A DNA stretch of 17,848 bases from JAAYDK01 sp964543935. Lineage in GTDB: Bacteria > Spirochaetota > Spirochaetia > Sphaerochaetales > Sphaerochaetaceae. The notes below the pieces were generated by a model. The model did no database searches, had not been told where the DNA came from, and saw nothing but the letters and a program-made list of their open reading frames with translations. The stretch spans positions 1-17,848 of the forward strand of contig CAZJAK010000047.1 in the NCBI GenBank assembly GCA_964543935.1, given 5' to 3'. Of the stretch, positions 1-7,625 are shown in pieces. Within the stretch, counting starts at the first letter, position 1, and every line of letters starts with the position of its first letter. The translations under genes and the position numbers were made by a program.

Positions 1-204
1 GCCCGGCGCCCGAACCTAGCTTTCACTTAGTTCGTGAATTGACTTGGAAGCCCTTGCACTTCCGCAGGATTCACATCCCGCGGTCTGCAATTGCTTGCAG
101 TACTTCTCTCTTTCCTTCGCTTGTCGATTTCACAAATCAGGTGCCTTCAAACTCACGTTTTCAGGCTTTTCGGCTCATTGCTGAGCAACGCCCCTTAAGA
201 GCGC
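1..204 (-). ncRNA. structured RNA leader, possibly rRNA operon 5' leader (partial)
   Basis: Downstream of the strong minus-strand promoter the RNA would contain two hairpins capped by GCAA, a GNRA tetraloop, only when read on the minus strand. These are GCTCA-GCAA-TGAGC (173-186) and CTGCAA-GCAA-TTGCAG (85-100). A third, weaker stem GGAAG/CTTCC lies at 46-63. A boxA-like CGCTCTTAAGG sits at 193-203, but it is unusually close to the start point. The 16S start motif is not inside the window. An rRNA leader is my preferred reading by inference. Another structured RNA that I do not recognise is possible; I checked from memory for RNase P, tmRNA and SRP RNA signatures and saw none. Confidence 0.4.
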
Positions 205-210
205 CTGACC

Positions 211-240
211 AACATACTACGACCTCATAAGAAAAGTCAA
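211..240 (-). promoter_or_regulatory. strong sigma70-type promoter reading leftwards
   Basis: Reading the minus strand, a -35 TTGACT (235-240) is followed after 18 bases by a -10 TATGTT (211-216). The start point would be near 204 and the transcript would run off the left edge. No protein-coding frame follows on this strand, so the product is probably a stable RNA. The boxes match consensus well, but nothing here proves activity. Confidence 0.6.
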
Positions 241-429
241 GTGGGTTGATCTGCTTTTGGATTCACTTGCAGTTTTGCAACCGCGAAGGCTTCCAACCGG
301 GGTGCTTCACGCATCCGAGCCGAGCAGGATGCTAACCGATTTCCCACAGCTTCGTCTAGTCCCCTGGCTCCGATTCTAGCGGCTCGCGATGACAATCCTT
401 GTCTGAAAGTAAAATCGACCGACCATTCC

Positions 430-458
430 AAGACAAACCTGCTTTGATGGGGTATACT
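430..458 (+). promoter_or_regulatory. probable adk promoter
   Basis: A -10 TATACT (453-458) lies 17 bases after a weak -35 AAGACA (430-435). It would start transcription near 465, giving a leader of about 43 bases before the adk start. The stretch 241-429 between the two divergent promoters holds no convincing gene; open frames there on either strand have no ribosome site and no family features. Confidence 0.5.
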
Positions 459-507
459 TGCACCCGTTCGAGTGCCTGAAAGCACACCACAAGTAAGAGA
501 GGTGAAC

Positions 508-1137
508 ATGAATCTGGTATTCCTGGGTCCTCCCGGAGCTGGAAAAGGGACCATCGCCGCGTTGGCAAAAGAAACATTCGGCATTCCACACATCTCGACC
601 GGAGATTTATTCCGGGAGGCGATCAAGAACGAAACGGAACTGGGCAGACAGGTCAAAGCCATCTTGGCTGCCGGAAATCTCGTTCCCGATGAAGTCACCG
701 TCGCCATGGTCAAGGAAAGGTTGGCACAAAGCGACACGGCCGCTGGTTTTATTTTGGACGGATTCCCCCGCACGCTTGGCCAAGCCAAAGCGCTCGAAAC
801 GATGGTCCGAATCGACCATGTCGTCAATTTCTTACTGGACCGCGACACGATCGTAAAACGCCTTTCAGGCAGACGAATGTGCCCATCCAGCGGGCGGATC
901 TACCATGTAACATTCAATCCACCCAGACGCGCCGGCATCGACGACGATACTGGCGAGCGGTTGATCCAACGCCCCGACGATCAAGAGGAGGCCATCCTCA
1001 ACCGCTTGGAAGTGTATGAAAAACAGACGGCCGTGCTTATAACGTATTATCGGGACAAAGGCTTGTTGCGAGATGTCGATGCATCCGCCGCCCCGGCACA
1101 AGTCCTTCAGGTAATGTCTAGCATCGTGGGTTCATGA
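508..1137 (+). CDS. adk: adenylate kinase
   Basis: Catalyses ATP + AMP to 2 ADP in the cytoplasm and keeps the adenylate pools balanced. The 209-residue product has the P-loop GPPGAGKG (residues 7-14), the AMP-binding stretch ISTGDLFR, the DGFPRT motif and the LID region with GRIYHVTFNPP, followed by RPDDQEEAILNRL. The length fits the long bacterial form. The LID has only one cysteine (RMCPSSG), so it lacks the four-cysteine zinc site of Gram-positive enzymes and resembles the Escherichia coli type. I chose the ATG at 508 over an upstream in-frame start because AGAGAGGTG stands just before it and the protein then begins MNLVFLG, as the family does. It is monocistronic and converges on the lipoprotein gene. 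Confidence 0.97.
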   Translation: MNLVFLGPPGAGKGTIAALAKETFGIPHISTGDLFREAIKNETELGRQVKAILAAGNLVPDEVTVAMVKERLAQSDTAAGFILDGFPRTLGQAKALETMVRIDHVVNFLLDRDTIVKRLSGRRMCPSSGRIYHVTFNPPRRAGIDDDTGERLIQRPDDQEEAILNRLEVYEKQTAVLITYYRDKGLLRDVDASAAPAQVLQVMSSIVGS

Positions 1138-1147
1138 ACTGCACCAC

Positions 1148-1188
1148 AGCCGCCCGCAAGCCGGTTTCATTTGGCATGCAGGGCGGCT
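1148..1188. terminator. possible bidirectional terminator between convergent genes
   Basis: The inverted repeat AGCCGCCC (1148-1155) / GGGCGGCT (1181-1188) begins 11 bases after the adk stop and overlaps the end of the minus-strand lipoprotein gene. The loop is 25 bases and no T-run follows on either side, so intrinsic termination is doubtful. Confidence 0.25.
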
Positions 1189-1766
1189 AGTGCTTCATAC
1201 GTCGCGCCATCCGAGACTCCCAAAGCCCGCTCAAGCTCAGCCAACGTAAGGAACAGCTTGGCGCTGAACAGACCGTTACCATACATTGAGTCGGCGAGGG
1301 TTTTCGCCTCATCATACAACCGATCTTCGAACAAGCTCTCCAAAGCCAATAATCCAGCATCCTCAGCCAACGGATCCAAAGCCAACACTTCAAACCATTG
1401 GTCTCGTGCTTGTGAGTGCTTGCCTTGTAAATCAAGCATTGCTGCATAGGCCATCCGGTACGATACGTTCCGTTGATATGATTCCACCAGACGGGATAAG
1501 ACCACTTCCGCTTCGGACAAATCGCCGCTAGCGGCCAAACAATACGCCCAGTTGTATAACAACCTGCGTTCTTCGGGTAGGCTCGACAACGCTTGCTCAA
1601 AGACCAAGGCTGCCTGCCTGTATTCAGCTTTGTCGATCAACGGGTCGGTTCGGACCAACACGTTTTCAACAAAAGCGTTTTGACGTTCTTCAAGCGAAAC
1701 ACACCCGCTGCATGACAGCGCCAAGCACAAGACCGCAAGGAGGGCTACCGCAGTCCTGCCAACCAT
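1167..1766 (-). CDS. TPR-repeat lipoprotein of unknown function
   Basis: The 199-residue product opens with a typical export signal: MVGR, a hydrophobic run, then LSCSGC followed by VSLEERQ. One of the two cysteines could be the lipidated residue, although neither fits the strict lipobox, which spirochaetes often relax. The rest is helical and contains repeats of the tetratricopeptide kind, for example RLLYNWAYCLAASGDLSEAE and a second unit around SYRMAYAAMLDLQGKHSQAR, suggesting a protein-binding scaffold on the outer face of a membrane. I chose the start at 1766 because the frame before it is hydrophilic and lies inside the upstream gene. The upp stop and this start form TGAGATG, one base apart, so translation is probably coupled. 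No specific function can be read. Confidence 0.85.
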   Translation of the reverse strand: MVGRTAVALLAVLCLALSCSGCVSLEERQNAFVENVLVRTDPLIDKAEYRQAALVFEQALSSLPEERRLLYNWAYCLAASGDLSEAEVVLSRLVESYQRNVSYRMAYAAMLDLQGKHSQARDQWFEVLALDPLAEDAGLLALESLFEDRLYDEAKTLADSMYGNGLFSAKLFLTLAELERALGVSDGATYEALAALHAK

Positions 1767-1767
1767 C

Positions 1768-2835
1768 TCAGTTTCCGTTATGGCCGAGCACAGTCGCCTC
1801 GATCTCACGCACTTGGGCTCGGTACAGGTTGGTGATGTTTGTTCCATAGTCTGCCATCAACTGGATCATGTTGCGGGGATTGTCAGGTTCGTCTGCTCCG
1901 TTGAGTCGGTCACCGGCATCTCCAAGGCCTGGGAGGATATAGGCTTTCTCGTTGAGCACGGGATCCATCCACAGTGTGTATACCTCGGCTCCTTCAATGG
2001 CCCGGACGACCCGCAAGGCCCCCTTCAAGGCCGAAATCACATTGATAAACTTAACCGAACGGGGTTTGATCCCCTGCGATGCCAAATATTTGACAATGGT
2101 CACCAACGAACCGCCGGTGGCGTTCATCGGGTCGGCAAAGATGAGGTCTTTGCCATCCAAGGCGGCCACATCGAAAAACGATCGGTCCAGGTCCAACAAG
2201 TAATCCATGTTCCGTTCAACCTTGGAATCGTCGCGTTTGATCTTGAACAATGCGAATGGAGTGACGTAACCGGTCGAGGAGTATTCCTCGATTTCCTTGC
2301 TGATGATCATGGACGGTAGCAAAGCCCCCCTCAGCATCACGCACATGACCGAATTCTCGATGAGATTGTCAACATCTGGAATCTTGTGGATAGCGAAATT
2401 CTGGACCGGCAATACCACCGGTGTCTTCGTCACGATGCTGCGTTTATTTGGTAAAGCCTTGTCTGCATAGACATGGGCGAATAGCAATTCATAAGCCCGC
2501 TGGACATAATACAGGAATTCCTCATGTTGGGTTTTTGGATCGCGCAATTTGAAAATGAGACGCGACGCAGCCCCATGTTGCACCTGCGGGGTTTCGAATG
2601 AATAGACGTGGATGCGTTCCTCGGCAGCCACAACCTCTTTCAAATATCTGCCGACTCTTTCAAAAATAGGCGTTAGGGAAGCCACTGCCGCTGCGTTCCC
2701 CTCACCCTCTTGGGCAATCGACTTGAACCGAGCGATCGCTTCGTCGTACAGCCGTTGGGCCGTGAGTATCTTTTCCTTGTCGGATTCGTTTAAGAATCCG
2801 TCAAGATCGGTCGCATGCAATACCACTTTATTCAT
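1768..2835 (-). CDS. upp: uracil phosphoribosyltransferase, long form
   Basis: Converts uracil and PRPP to UMP in pyrimidine salvage. The C-terminal part carries the PRPP-binding loop as DPMNATGGS, where most family members have DPMLATGGS, and the uracil-binding signature YILPGLGDAGDRLNG. A weaker match to the family's usual N-terminal start, LIFKLRDPKTQHEEF, begins only around residue 95. The protein is 355 residues against roughly 208 for common bacterial UPRTases, so about 90 residues are extra at the N-terminus, with some lengthening inside the core. The start at 2835 is set by GAGGGAG seven bases upstream. It is the first gene of a two-gene unit with the TPR lipoprotein. The reaction is assigned from motifs; the role of the N-terminal part is unknown. 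Confidence 0.88.
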   Translation of the reverse strand: MNKVVLHATDLDGFLNESDKEKILTAQRLYDEAIARFKSIAQEGEGNAAAVASLTPIFERVGRYLKEVVAAEERIHVYSFETPQVQHGAASRLIFKLRDPKTQHEEFLYYVQRAYELLFAHVYADKALPNKRSIVTKTPVVLPVQNFAIHKIPDVDNLIENSVMCVMLRGALLPSMIISKEIEEYSSTGYVTPFALFKIKRDDSKVERNMDYLLDLDRSFFDVAALDGKDLIFADPMNATGGSLVTIVKYLASQGIKPRSVKFINVISALKGALRVVRAIEGAEVYTLWMDPVLNEKAYILPGLGDAGDRLNGADEPDNPRNMIQLMADYGTNITNLYRAQVREIEATVLGHNGN

Positions 2836-2885
2836 GTCAAGCTCCCTCGAAAGGTTGAATCCTGCGTACAAGGCGGTTGTTTATC

Positions 2886-2914
2886 AGTGTAGCCGATGGG
2901 CTCGATTTGCACAA
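2886..2914 (-). promoter_or_regulatory. probable upp-lipoprotein promoter
   Basis: On the minus strand TTGTGC (2909-2914) and TACACT (2886-2891) are separated by 17 bases. The predicted start lies about 45 bases before the upp ATG. The -35 is weak and the -10 fair. Confidence 0.45.
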
Positions 2915-2956
2915 CTCGTCATCCCATGCAGACTGCTGGTGATTGGTCAAACACAT

Positions 2957-2996
2957 GAAAACAGCCGCCGTCGACCACACGATCGAAGGCGGCTGT
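2957..2996 (-). terminator. intrinsic terminator of tRNA-Glu
   Basis: On the minus strand ACAGCCGCC (2988-2996) pairs with GGCGGCTGT (2961-2969), a perfect nine-pair stem. It is followed by TTTC, so four Ts run on from the stem end. It starts four bases after the tRNA 3' end, which fits a stand-alone tRNA transcript. Confidence 0.8.
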
Positions 2997-2999
2997 ACA

Positions 3000-3071
3000 C
3001 ATCTCCTGGGGGAATTGAACCCCCGTTGACGGGATGAAAACCCGTTGTCCTAACCACTAGACGAAGGAGAC
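3000..3071 (-). tRNA. tRNA-Glu(TTC)
   Basis: The minus strand folds as a cloverleaf. The acceptor GTCTCCT pairs with AGGAGAT (first pair a G-T wobble). The D-arm begins GTCTAG, as in other glutamate tRNAs. The anticodon stem ACGGG/CCCGT encloses TTTTCAT, giving anticodon TTC (3036-3038). The T-arm is GGGGG-TTCAATT-CCCCC. The 3' CCA is not encoded, so a CCA-adding enzyme must supply it. Confidence 0.95.
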
Positions 3072-3087
3072 TTGCAAATGCTGTAGT

Positions 3088-3116
3088 CTTTTACCATAGA
3101 CAATTCAAAGCGTCAA
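3088..3116 (-). promoter_or_regulatory. tRNA-Glu promoter
   Basis: TTGACG (3111-3116) and TAAAAG (3088-3093) are separated by 17 bases on the minus strand, ending 16 bases before the mature tRNA. It lies just after the alcohol dehydrogenase stop, so the tRNA is transcribed independently. Confidence 0.6.
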
Positions 3117-3125
3117 GTGGTTACG

Positions 3126-4313
3126 TCAGGTATCGGAACGTTCGGCAATCCGATAAATCTCCAAGATCTCGTCAACTCCCAACGGATCGTAGGATTTCAC
3201 CTTCGAAGTTCCACCATTGGTCGTCATTGAGGCCAATGTCTGCCAACTTTCTTTAGGAACACCGAGTTCTGTCAACGTCCTTGGCATGCCGAGGGAGGTG
3301 AAATAACTCTCCATCGCCTCGATTCCTTTCAAGGCCGTCCGGTCAGGATGGAATTGGTCGAGGTCCACCCCCCATACTCGGTTGGCCAATTGTGCGAAAC
3401 GGCGGATATCCTTGTGCATGACAAAGCGGGCCCATGCTGGAAACAAGACGGCCAGCCCTGCCCCATGGGCGACATGGTCGAACAAGCCCGAGACATCGTG
3501 TTCCAACTTATGGGCGGGAAAAAAAGCAGTCTTTCCGCAACCCGTCAATCCGTTGTGGGATAAACTTGAAGCCCACATCAAGGTGGCGCGCCCTTCATAA
3601 TCCTCTGGATTGCGCATGACGGCCCATCCTGCATTCTTTACAGAAACCAAAACGGCTTCAGCGATGCGATCGGTCAATTCTGTATCGCTGTCGGTTGTGA
3701 AATACCGTTCCAATGTGTGCATCATCGTGTCTACGATACCGCAGGCAGTTTGATAAGGCGAGACGGTATAGGTCAATTCAGGATTCATGAAGGCAAAGTC
3801 CGGTCGTAACGAATCATGGTTCAAGCCGCGTTTCAAGTGGGTGTCCGGATCAGTGACGACATGGCTGGAGGACATCTCGCTTCCGGCCGATGCAATCGTC
3901 AACACTACCGCGAGGGGAAAACGCTTGGTCGGGAAGATGTTTTCCCGCAACATCTGGACCGAATCCTTCCCGTTGGCCACCCCGAGGGCGATTCCTTTGG
4001 CCGAGTCGATGACCGACCCGCCTCCGACTGCCAAGACGATGTCGACTTTTTCTTGCTTGGCCAGTGCGATGCCCTCCCTGATCAGGGCGATCTTCGGATT
4101 GGGCTCCACCCCACCAAGTTTTACGAAATCGACGCCAGCTTTTTTCAGGCATTCTTCAATCGTACTCAACAAACCGCTCTTTTGGACACTTGAAGTACCG
4201 TAATGGATCAACGCTTTGCGATAACCGTTGGTCTTGAGAACCTCTCCCGTTTGCTTCTCGACGTTTCGGCCAAAGAACACTTTCGTGGGTGCGTAATGAA
4301 TGAAATCCTTCAT
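3126..4313 (-). CDS. iron-containing alcohol dehydrogenase, BDH/YqhD-like
   Basis: Group III metal-dependent NAD(P)H alcohol/aldehyde oxidoreductase, cytoplasmic. The 395-residue length is normal for the family. Visible features are the nucleotide-binding GGGSVIDSAK (residues 97-106), the stretch SAGSEMSSSHVVTD, and the metal ligands by family alignment: D195 and H199 in DTMMH, H268 in the HKLEH segment and H283 in VAHGAG. All four are present, so an active metal site is expected. The start at 4313 is preceded by AGGAG at a good distance; the longer frame upstream is not protein-like. The overall pattern resembles butanol dehydrogenases and YqhD more than FucO, suggesting aldehyde reduction in fermentation or detoxification. 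The true substrate cannot be read. It is a single gene, divergent from the secreted protein at 4472. Confidence 0.93.
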   Translation of the reverse strand: MKDFIHYAPTKVFFGRNVEKQTGEVLKTNGYRKALIHYGTSSVQKSGLLSTIEECLKKAGVDFVKLGGVEPNPKIALIREGIALAKQEKVDIVLAVGGGSVIDSAKGIALGVANGKDSVQMLRENIFPTKRFPLAVVLTIASAGSEMSSSHVVTDPDTHLKRGLNHDSLRPDFAFMNPELTYTVSPYQTACGIVDTMMHTLERYFTTDSDTELTDRIAEAVLVSVKNAGWAVMRNPEDYEGRATLMWASSLSHNGLTGCGKTAFFPAHKLEHDVSGLFDHVAHGAGLAVLFPAWARFVMHKDIRRFAQLANRVWGVDLDQFHPDRTALKGIEAMESYFTSLGMPRTLTELGVPKESWQTLASMTTNGGTSKVKSYDPLGVDEILEIYRIAERSDT

Positions 4314-4362
4314 TGTCTGGCTCCTGATGGATGATGGTGCGGCAGATGCATGCCTGTCGGAG

Positions 4363-4391
4363 ATTGTAGGAAGAATCCAAAGATGTTGCAA
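4363..4391 (-). promoter_or_regulatory. alcohol dehydrogenase promoter
   Basis: On the minus strand TTGCAA (4386-4391) and TACAAT (4363-4368) are 17 bases apart. The -10 differs from consensus at one position. The predicted leader is about 45 bases. Confidence 0.6.
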
Positions 4392-4412
4392 GAGAAAGCC
4401 ACCGTGGACAAC

Positions 4413-4441
4413 TTGACGGCACCAGCGGCGTGTCATACCAT
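4413..4441 (+). promoter_or_regulatory. promoter of the secreted protein-diguanylate cyclase pair
   Basis: TTGACG (4413-4418) and TACCAT (4436-4441) are 17 bases apart on the plus strand. The start point would be about 24 bases before the ATG at 4472, leaving just enough leader for the ribosome site. It points away from the divergent alcohol dehydrogenase promoter. Confidence 0.5.
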
Positions 4442-4471
4442 TTCAAAGACATTGCGGGGAGGAGGTTTGCC

Positions 4472-5401
4472 ATGACGTTCCGGTATGCTATCCCAAGGTT
4501 CTTGTGCATAGTCGTCTTGCTTATCGTCATTTCAACCGGTATGGTGTCCGCATCTTCGACCGGTACGATGACCGCGATCGATGTGGTGAACCGATACTAC
4601 GATCTGTTCGACTACATGACGTCGCAGGCTTTCGGATACCAGCATGCCACCTCTGTTGAACAACGGTCTGCCTCTGCTACCTACTTAACGTCAGCGTGGC
4701 CGCAACTCGATGATCAAACCAGATCGGCATTCCTGGACATGGCCGATTATGCTCCAACCATCTCAACCAAGTTCAACGCATTAGGTAAAACCGAGCAAGC
4801 CACTACATTGAACAACTGGAAAGGATTGCTTCTCTCTCCCCAATGGCTGTATTTTCCTCTGGCCAGCACGCTCGCCTATGACAACCAAGGATTGAGTTTT
4901 CAGTATCCCGCCTCATGGGGGACAGCGCAGGGAAACAGCATCCTCTTCTTGGGACCCGATTTGAACACCACATGGGAAGCGGTTGGCCAAGCGGCTTCAT
5001 CCCCTGCCGGAATCCTGCTGGCAGCGTTCGATAAGAACCTGTATGGGTATTCGCTCCTTGAGTTGGCCCGAGTCAGCGCCCGCCAATACGTAGGCGATCT
5101 GGCCGAGGTGTACGCACTCGAAACCCAACTCGGTGCTTTGGTGGTCCTCGACGGCCGGTTTTCCAATCAGCAAGAGGAAAAGTTCTTCTGGGTCGCACTC
5201 ATCCCGGCCGATGAGTTTTTATTGCTGGCCCGCATGGGAGGCCCCGTCATCAAAGCTGACCAGCTCGTTCCGGCGTTTTTAACGGTACTCAACTCGCTGA
5301 GTCTGCCGCAACAACAAGAACCCGGTCCCTATTCTTCGGCTTTCGACACCGCTTGGAACCACTTGAGCACCTCGGTAGTCAAATACATCTGGACAAAGTA
5401 G
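4472..5401 (+). CDS. secreted protein of unknown function, PsbP-like region possible
   Basis: The 309-residue product starts with a clear signal peptide: basic N-terminus, hydrophobic residues about 10-22, and a likely cut after VSA at residue 27. A helical region follows to about residue 125. Then comes a segment (about 136-290) beginning GLSFQYPASWG, with alternating strands such as GNSILFLGP and PAGILLAAF. That opening is reminiscent of the PsbP/Mog1-like fold found in many small secreted proteins; this is a resemblance, not an assignment. The start at 4472 is fixed by GGGGAGGAGG six bases upstream. The diguanylate cyclase gene starts 65 bases downstream on the same strand, so the two may share a transcript and a signalling context. 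There is no lipobox and no further membrane segment. Confidence 0.8.
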   Translation: MTFRYAIPRFLCIVVLLIVISTGMVSASSTGTMTAIDVVNRYYDLFDYMTSQAFGYQHATSVEQRSASATYLTSAWPQLDDQTRSAFLDMADYAPTISTKFNALGKTEQATTLNNWKGLLLSPQWLYFPLASTLAYDNQGLSFQYPASWGTAQGNSILFLGPDLNTTWEAVGQAASSPAGILLAAFDKNLYGYSLLELARVSARQYVGDLAEVYALETQLGALVVLDGRFSNQQEEKFFWVALIPADEFLLLARMGGPVIKADQLVPAFLTVLNSLSLPQQQEPGPYSSAFDTAWNHLSTSVVKYIWTK

Positions 5402-5424
5402 CACCATTCGAGCCTATGATAGAA

Positions 5425-5445
5425 GCGCCGGCAGTTGGCTGGCGC
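5425..5445 (+). other. intergenic stem-loop
   Basis: GCGCCGGC (5425-5432) pairs with GCTGGCGC (5438-5445) around AGTTG, an eight-pair stem with one G-T pair. No T-run follows, so it is more likely an mRNA-stabilising or attenuating hairpin between the two genes than a terminator. Confidence 0.4.
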
Positions 5446-5466
5446 ATGATCATCTAGGCGGAGAGA

Positions 5467-7011
5467 ATGGACACCAAGCATACCACAAGGCGTTATCGTG
5501 CCATCAGCTTGATCATGATCTTGGCAAGTTGCCTCGTGACTATATCGTTTTACATCTCCACATTGGGCGATGTCGGCAAGATTTATGAGGATAACACCCA
5601 ATCAACCATCTACAATTTGAAAAAATCCTTTCTTAAAGACACAGTCGACAACCAGATCAACCGTATCGAGGAACACCGCCAACAAGGGATCGCCTTAGCC
5701 CACTCAGCGATCGATCACATTGGATCGCATGTGGACATGCTGGCTCAATCCGCCGGTGAAGGATTCCCGGCCATGGTCGAGAGCTTGATAACCAATGCTT
5801 CCTACGAAGGCACTGTTGATCTGGCTATATGGGACGTGTCCAGCGGTAGGATCCTGTACGATAGTGCCGCAGTGGTTTCAACAGATGGATATGGCGGTCC
5901 CACGACAGCCGATACGATCGGGCGCTATGCCGCATACATGCACAAAGAACTTAACGGTATGGGTGTGTTCATCGGTATCACAATGGACGAAGTCGACAAG
6001 CTCGTCAAACGCGACATCGCATGGGAGATCCACGGTTCTTCTTTCGAAGAAGATTCGTACATCTGGATCAACGAAGTGGTCGATTACGCAGGCGGGGACA
6101 ATTATGCTGTCCGCCGGGTGCACCCCAACCTTCCCGATAGCGAAGGAATGTTGCTCTCCACCAAGATGACCGACGTGGCCGGCAACTTCCCCTATCTTGA
6201 AGAACTTGAAGGTGTCAAGAAATATGGTGAGATATTCTTCACCTACTGGTTCAAACGGAAAAACAGCGATGAAATAGCCAAAAAACTGACTTATGCAAGG
6301 TTGTACAAACCTTATGATTGGATAGTCGCGATGGGAAACCACCTGAACGACATGCAAGCTTACATCGATTCCGTGAATCTTGAGAGTTCCGCAACAGCAG
6401 GGCGACGGATTGTCTGGTTGTCGTTGATATTGGCGGCGATCATCGCCTCTGGATACACTGCCGTGATCGTGATCGAGAACAGAGCCGCCCAGAAGACACG
6501 AAAAATTGTCGAGGACGCTGCCAATATCGATCCGTTGACAAAATCATGGAATCGCAGGATTGGGACGCATGAATTGACCCAGCAATTCCAAATGTTCAAG
6601 GTCAAAGGTGTCTCATGCGTCCTCATCTCGTTCGACATCGACGAGTTCAAGAAAGTCAACGACCTATTTGGTCACGATGCTGGTGACCAAGCTTTGGCAT
6701 GGACAGCCTCCATCGCACAACATGTGGTGGCCAAGCGCGGTCGTCTGTACCGCTGGGGTGGCGACGAATTCCTGATCATCTGCCCAGGGATGGATTTGTG
6801 GAGCGGCAGCCAATTGGCAGAACAGTTGCGCGCAACTGTCGATTCGAGTCATGACGATGCCTGCAACCCAACAAATGATCTGAAGATTTCTCTTGGCGCG
6901 ACATGTTTCAAGGACGACGATATCGATTACACCGACGCCCTCAAGCGGGCCGACATCGCCCTCTACCGAGCCAAAACCTTGGGGAAGAACACTGTCCAGA
7001 CCGAACCGTGA
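5467..7011 (+). CDS. diguanylate cyclase with extracytoplasmic Cache sensor
   Basis: Makes cyclic di-GMP from two GTP. The 514-residue protein has membrane segment 1 (about residues 12-32), an outer sensor region (about 40-300), membrane segment 2 (about 314-334) and a GGDEF domain. The sensor ends like sCache_2 domains, with WINEV, HPNLP, a G-E-I-F-F-T-Y-W stretch and a closing YDWIVAMG. The GGDEF domain has DPLTKSWNRR, FDIDEFKKVNDLFGH and an intact active site GGDEF at 431-435. The allosteric I-site RxxD expected nine residues before GGDEF is absent (AKRG there), so product inhibition through that site is unlikely. The start follows GGCGGAGAG. It probably senses a small ligand outside the cell. 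The preceding secreted protein may feed into it, but that is inference. Confidence 0.93.
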   Translation: MDTKHTTRRYRAISLIMILASCLVTISFYISTLGDVGKIYEDNTQSTIYNLKKSFLKDTVDNQINRIEEHRQQGIALAHSAIDHIGSHVDMLAQSAGEGFPAMVESLITNASYEGTVDLAIWDVSSGRILYDSAAVVSTDGYGGPTTADTIGRYAAYMHKELNGMGVFIGITMDEVDKLVKRDIAWEIHGSSFEEDSYIWINEVVDYAGGDNYAVRRVHPNLPDSEGMLLSTKMTDVAGNFPYLEELEGVKKYGEIFFTYWFKRKNSDEIAKKLTYARLYKPYDWIVAMGNHLNDMQAYIDSVNLESSATAGRRIVWLSLILAAIIASGYTAVIVIENRAAQKTRKIVEDAANIDPLTKSWNRRIGTHELTQQFQMFKVKGVSCVLISFDIDEFKKVNDLFGHDAGDQALAWTASIAQHVVAKRGRLYRWGGDEFLIICPGMDLWSGSQLAEQLRATVDSSHDDACNPTNDLKISLGATCFKDDDIDYTDALKRADIALYRAKTLGKNTVQTEP

Positions 7012-7048
7012 GCCTTGCGCGCTAAGCGTGTCAGGCGGTTCGAAAACT

Positions 7049-7603
7049 TTATAGTTTGGCTTTCAGGACGATGCCCACAAAGGTGTTGTCCATGAACCAC
7101 GGTCCGTCGACTGCTGTCAGGTTTGCAATGAAGGTGGGTACGTCCGAAACCAAAATCTTTCCTTCCAAAGCTACTGTGAACCAGTCGGTGATGTTGAAAT
7201 CGAACCCGAGGCGTGCTTCATACGCCACCTTGTTGACGAACGTGAACGTATTGTCGTTGGCCAATGTCATGATGTAGTTCGGACCTAACGCCAACGATGG
7301 TTCGAAAAATCCCAACGGCAAACGGACCACGAGATCGGTGGCCAGATTGAAAATGTGGTTCGTCTCCGCCCCCACTGGATAGCGGTACATCCCCTCGGCC
7401 GACAATCCGAACCAGGTGGTGATGTTGAACTGCATCCTCAGCGCTGGAGTATACGCGGTGAAGTCGGCGGCGGCGACATGGGCAAGCTTGAAGCTGTTGA
7501 CAACCGAGATCTCAAACACGCTTGGCTGATCGGTTGAAGAAGCGGACACCGAAGCCGATGCTGCAAGCACAACGACTACCAGTATGATGATGACTTTGCG
7601 CAT
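7049..7603 (-). CDS. small exported beta-barrel-like protein
   Basis: The 184-residue product has a classic signal peptide, MRKV followed by a valine/leucine-rich core and a likely cut after SVSA near residue 23. The mature part alternates short amphipathic strands with aromatic girdle residues, such as LRMQFNITTWFGLSAEGMYR and LGFDFNITDWFTVALEGKIL. This is the pattern of small outer-membrane barrels of about eight strands. It ends in VGIVLKAKL rather than the usual terminal aromatic residue, so insertion into an outer membrane is not certain. The start at 7603 is set by GGGAGG five bases before it. Similar proteins are common in spirochaetes as uncharacterised outer-membrane or periplasmic proteins. 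It is single and convergent with the diguanylate cyclase gene; no clear terminator stands between them. Confidence 0.8.
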   Translation of the reverse strand: MRKVIIILVVVVLAASASVSASSTDQPSVFEISVVNSFKLAHVAAADFTAYTPALRMQFNITTWFGLSAEGMYRYPVGAETNHIFNLATDLVVRLPLGFFEPSLALGPNYIMTLANDNTFTFVNKVAYEARLGFDFNITDWFTVALEGKILVSDVPTFIANLTAVDGPWFMDNTFVGIVLKAKL

Positions 7604-7625
7604 GGATACCTCCCGTACCAATTTA

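Noticed and set aside
39..230. 63-residue plus-strand open frame near the left edge
   Set aside because: No ribosome site, odd composition, and it lies opposite a leader with minus-strand GNRA hairpins.
237..848. 203-residue minus-strand frame
   Set aside because: Mostly antisense to adk, no family features; a shadow of the coding frame.
7045..7064. AAACT-TTAT-AGTTT hairpin at the end of the barrel-like gene
   Set aside because: Only five A/T-rich pairs and it contains the stop codon; too weak for a terminator.
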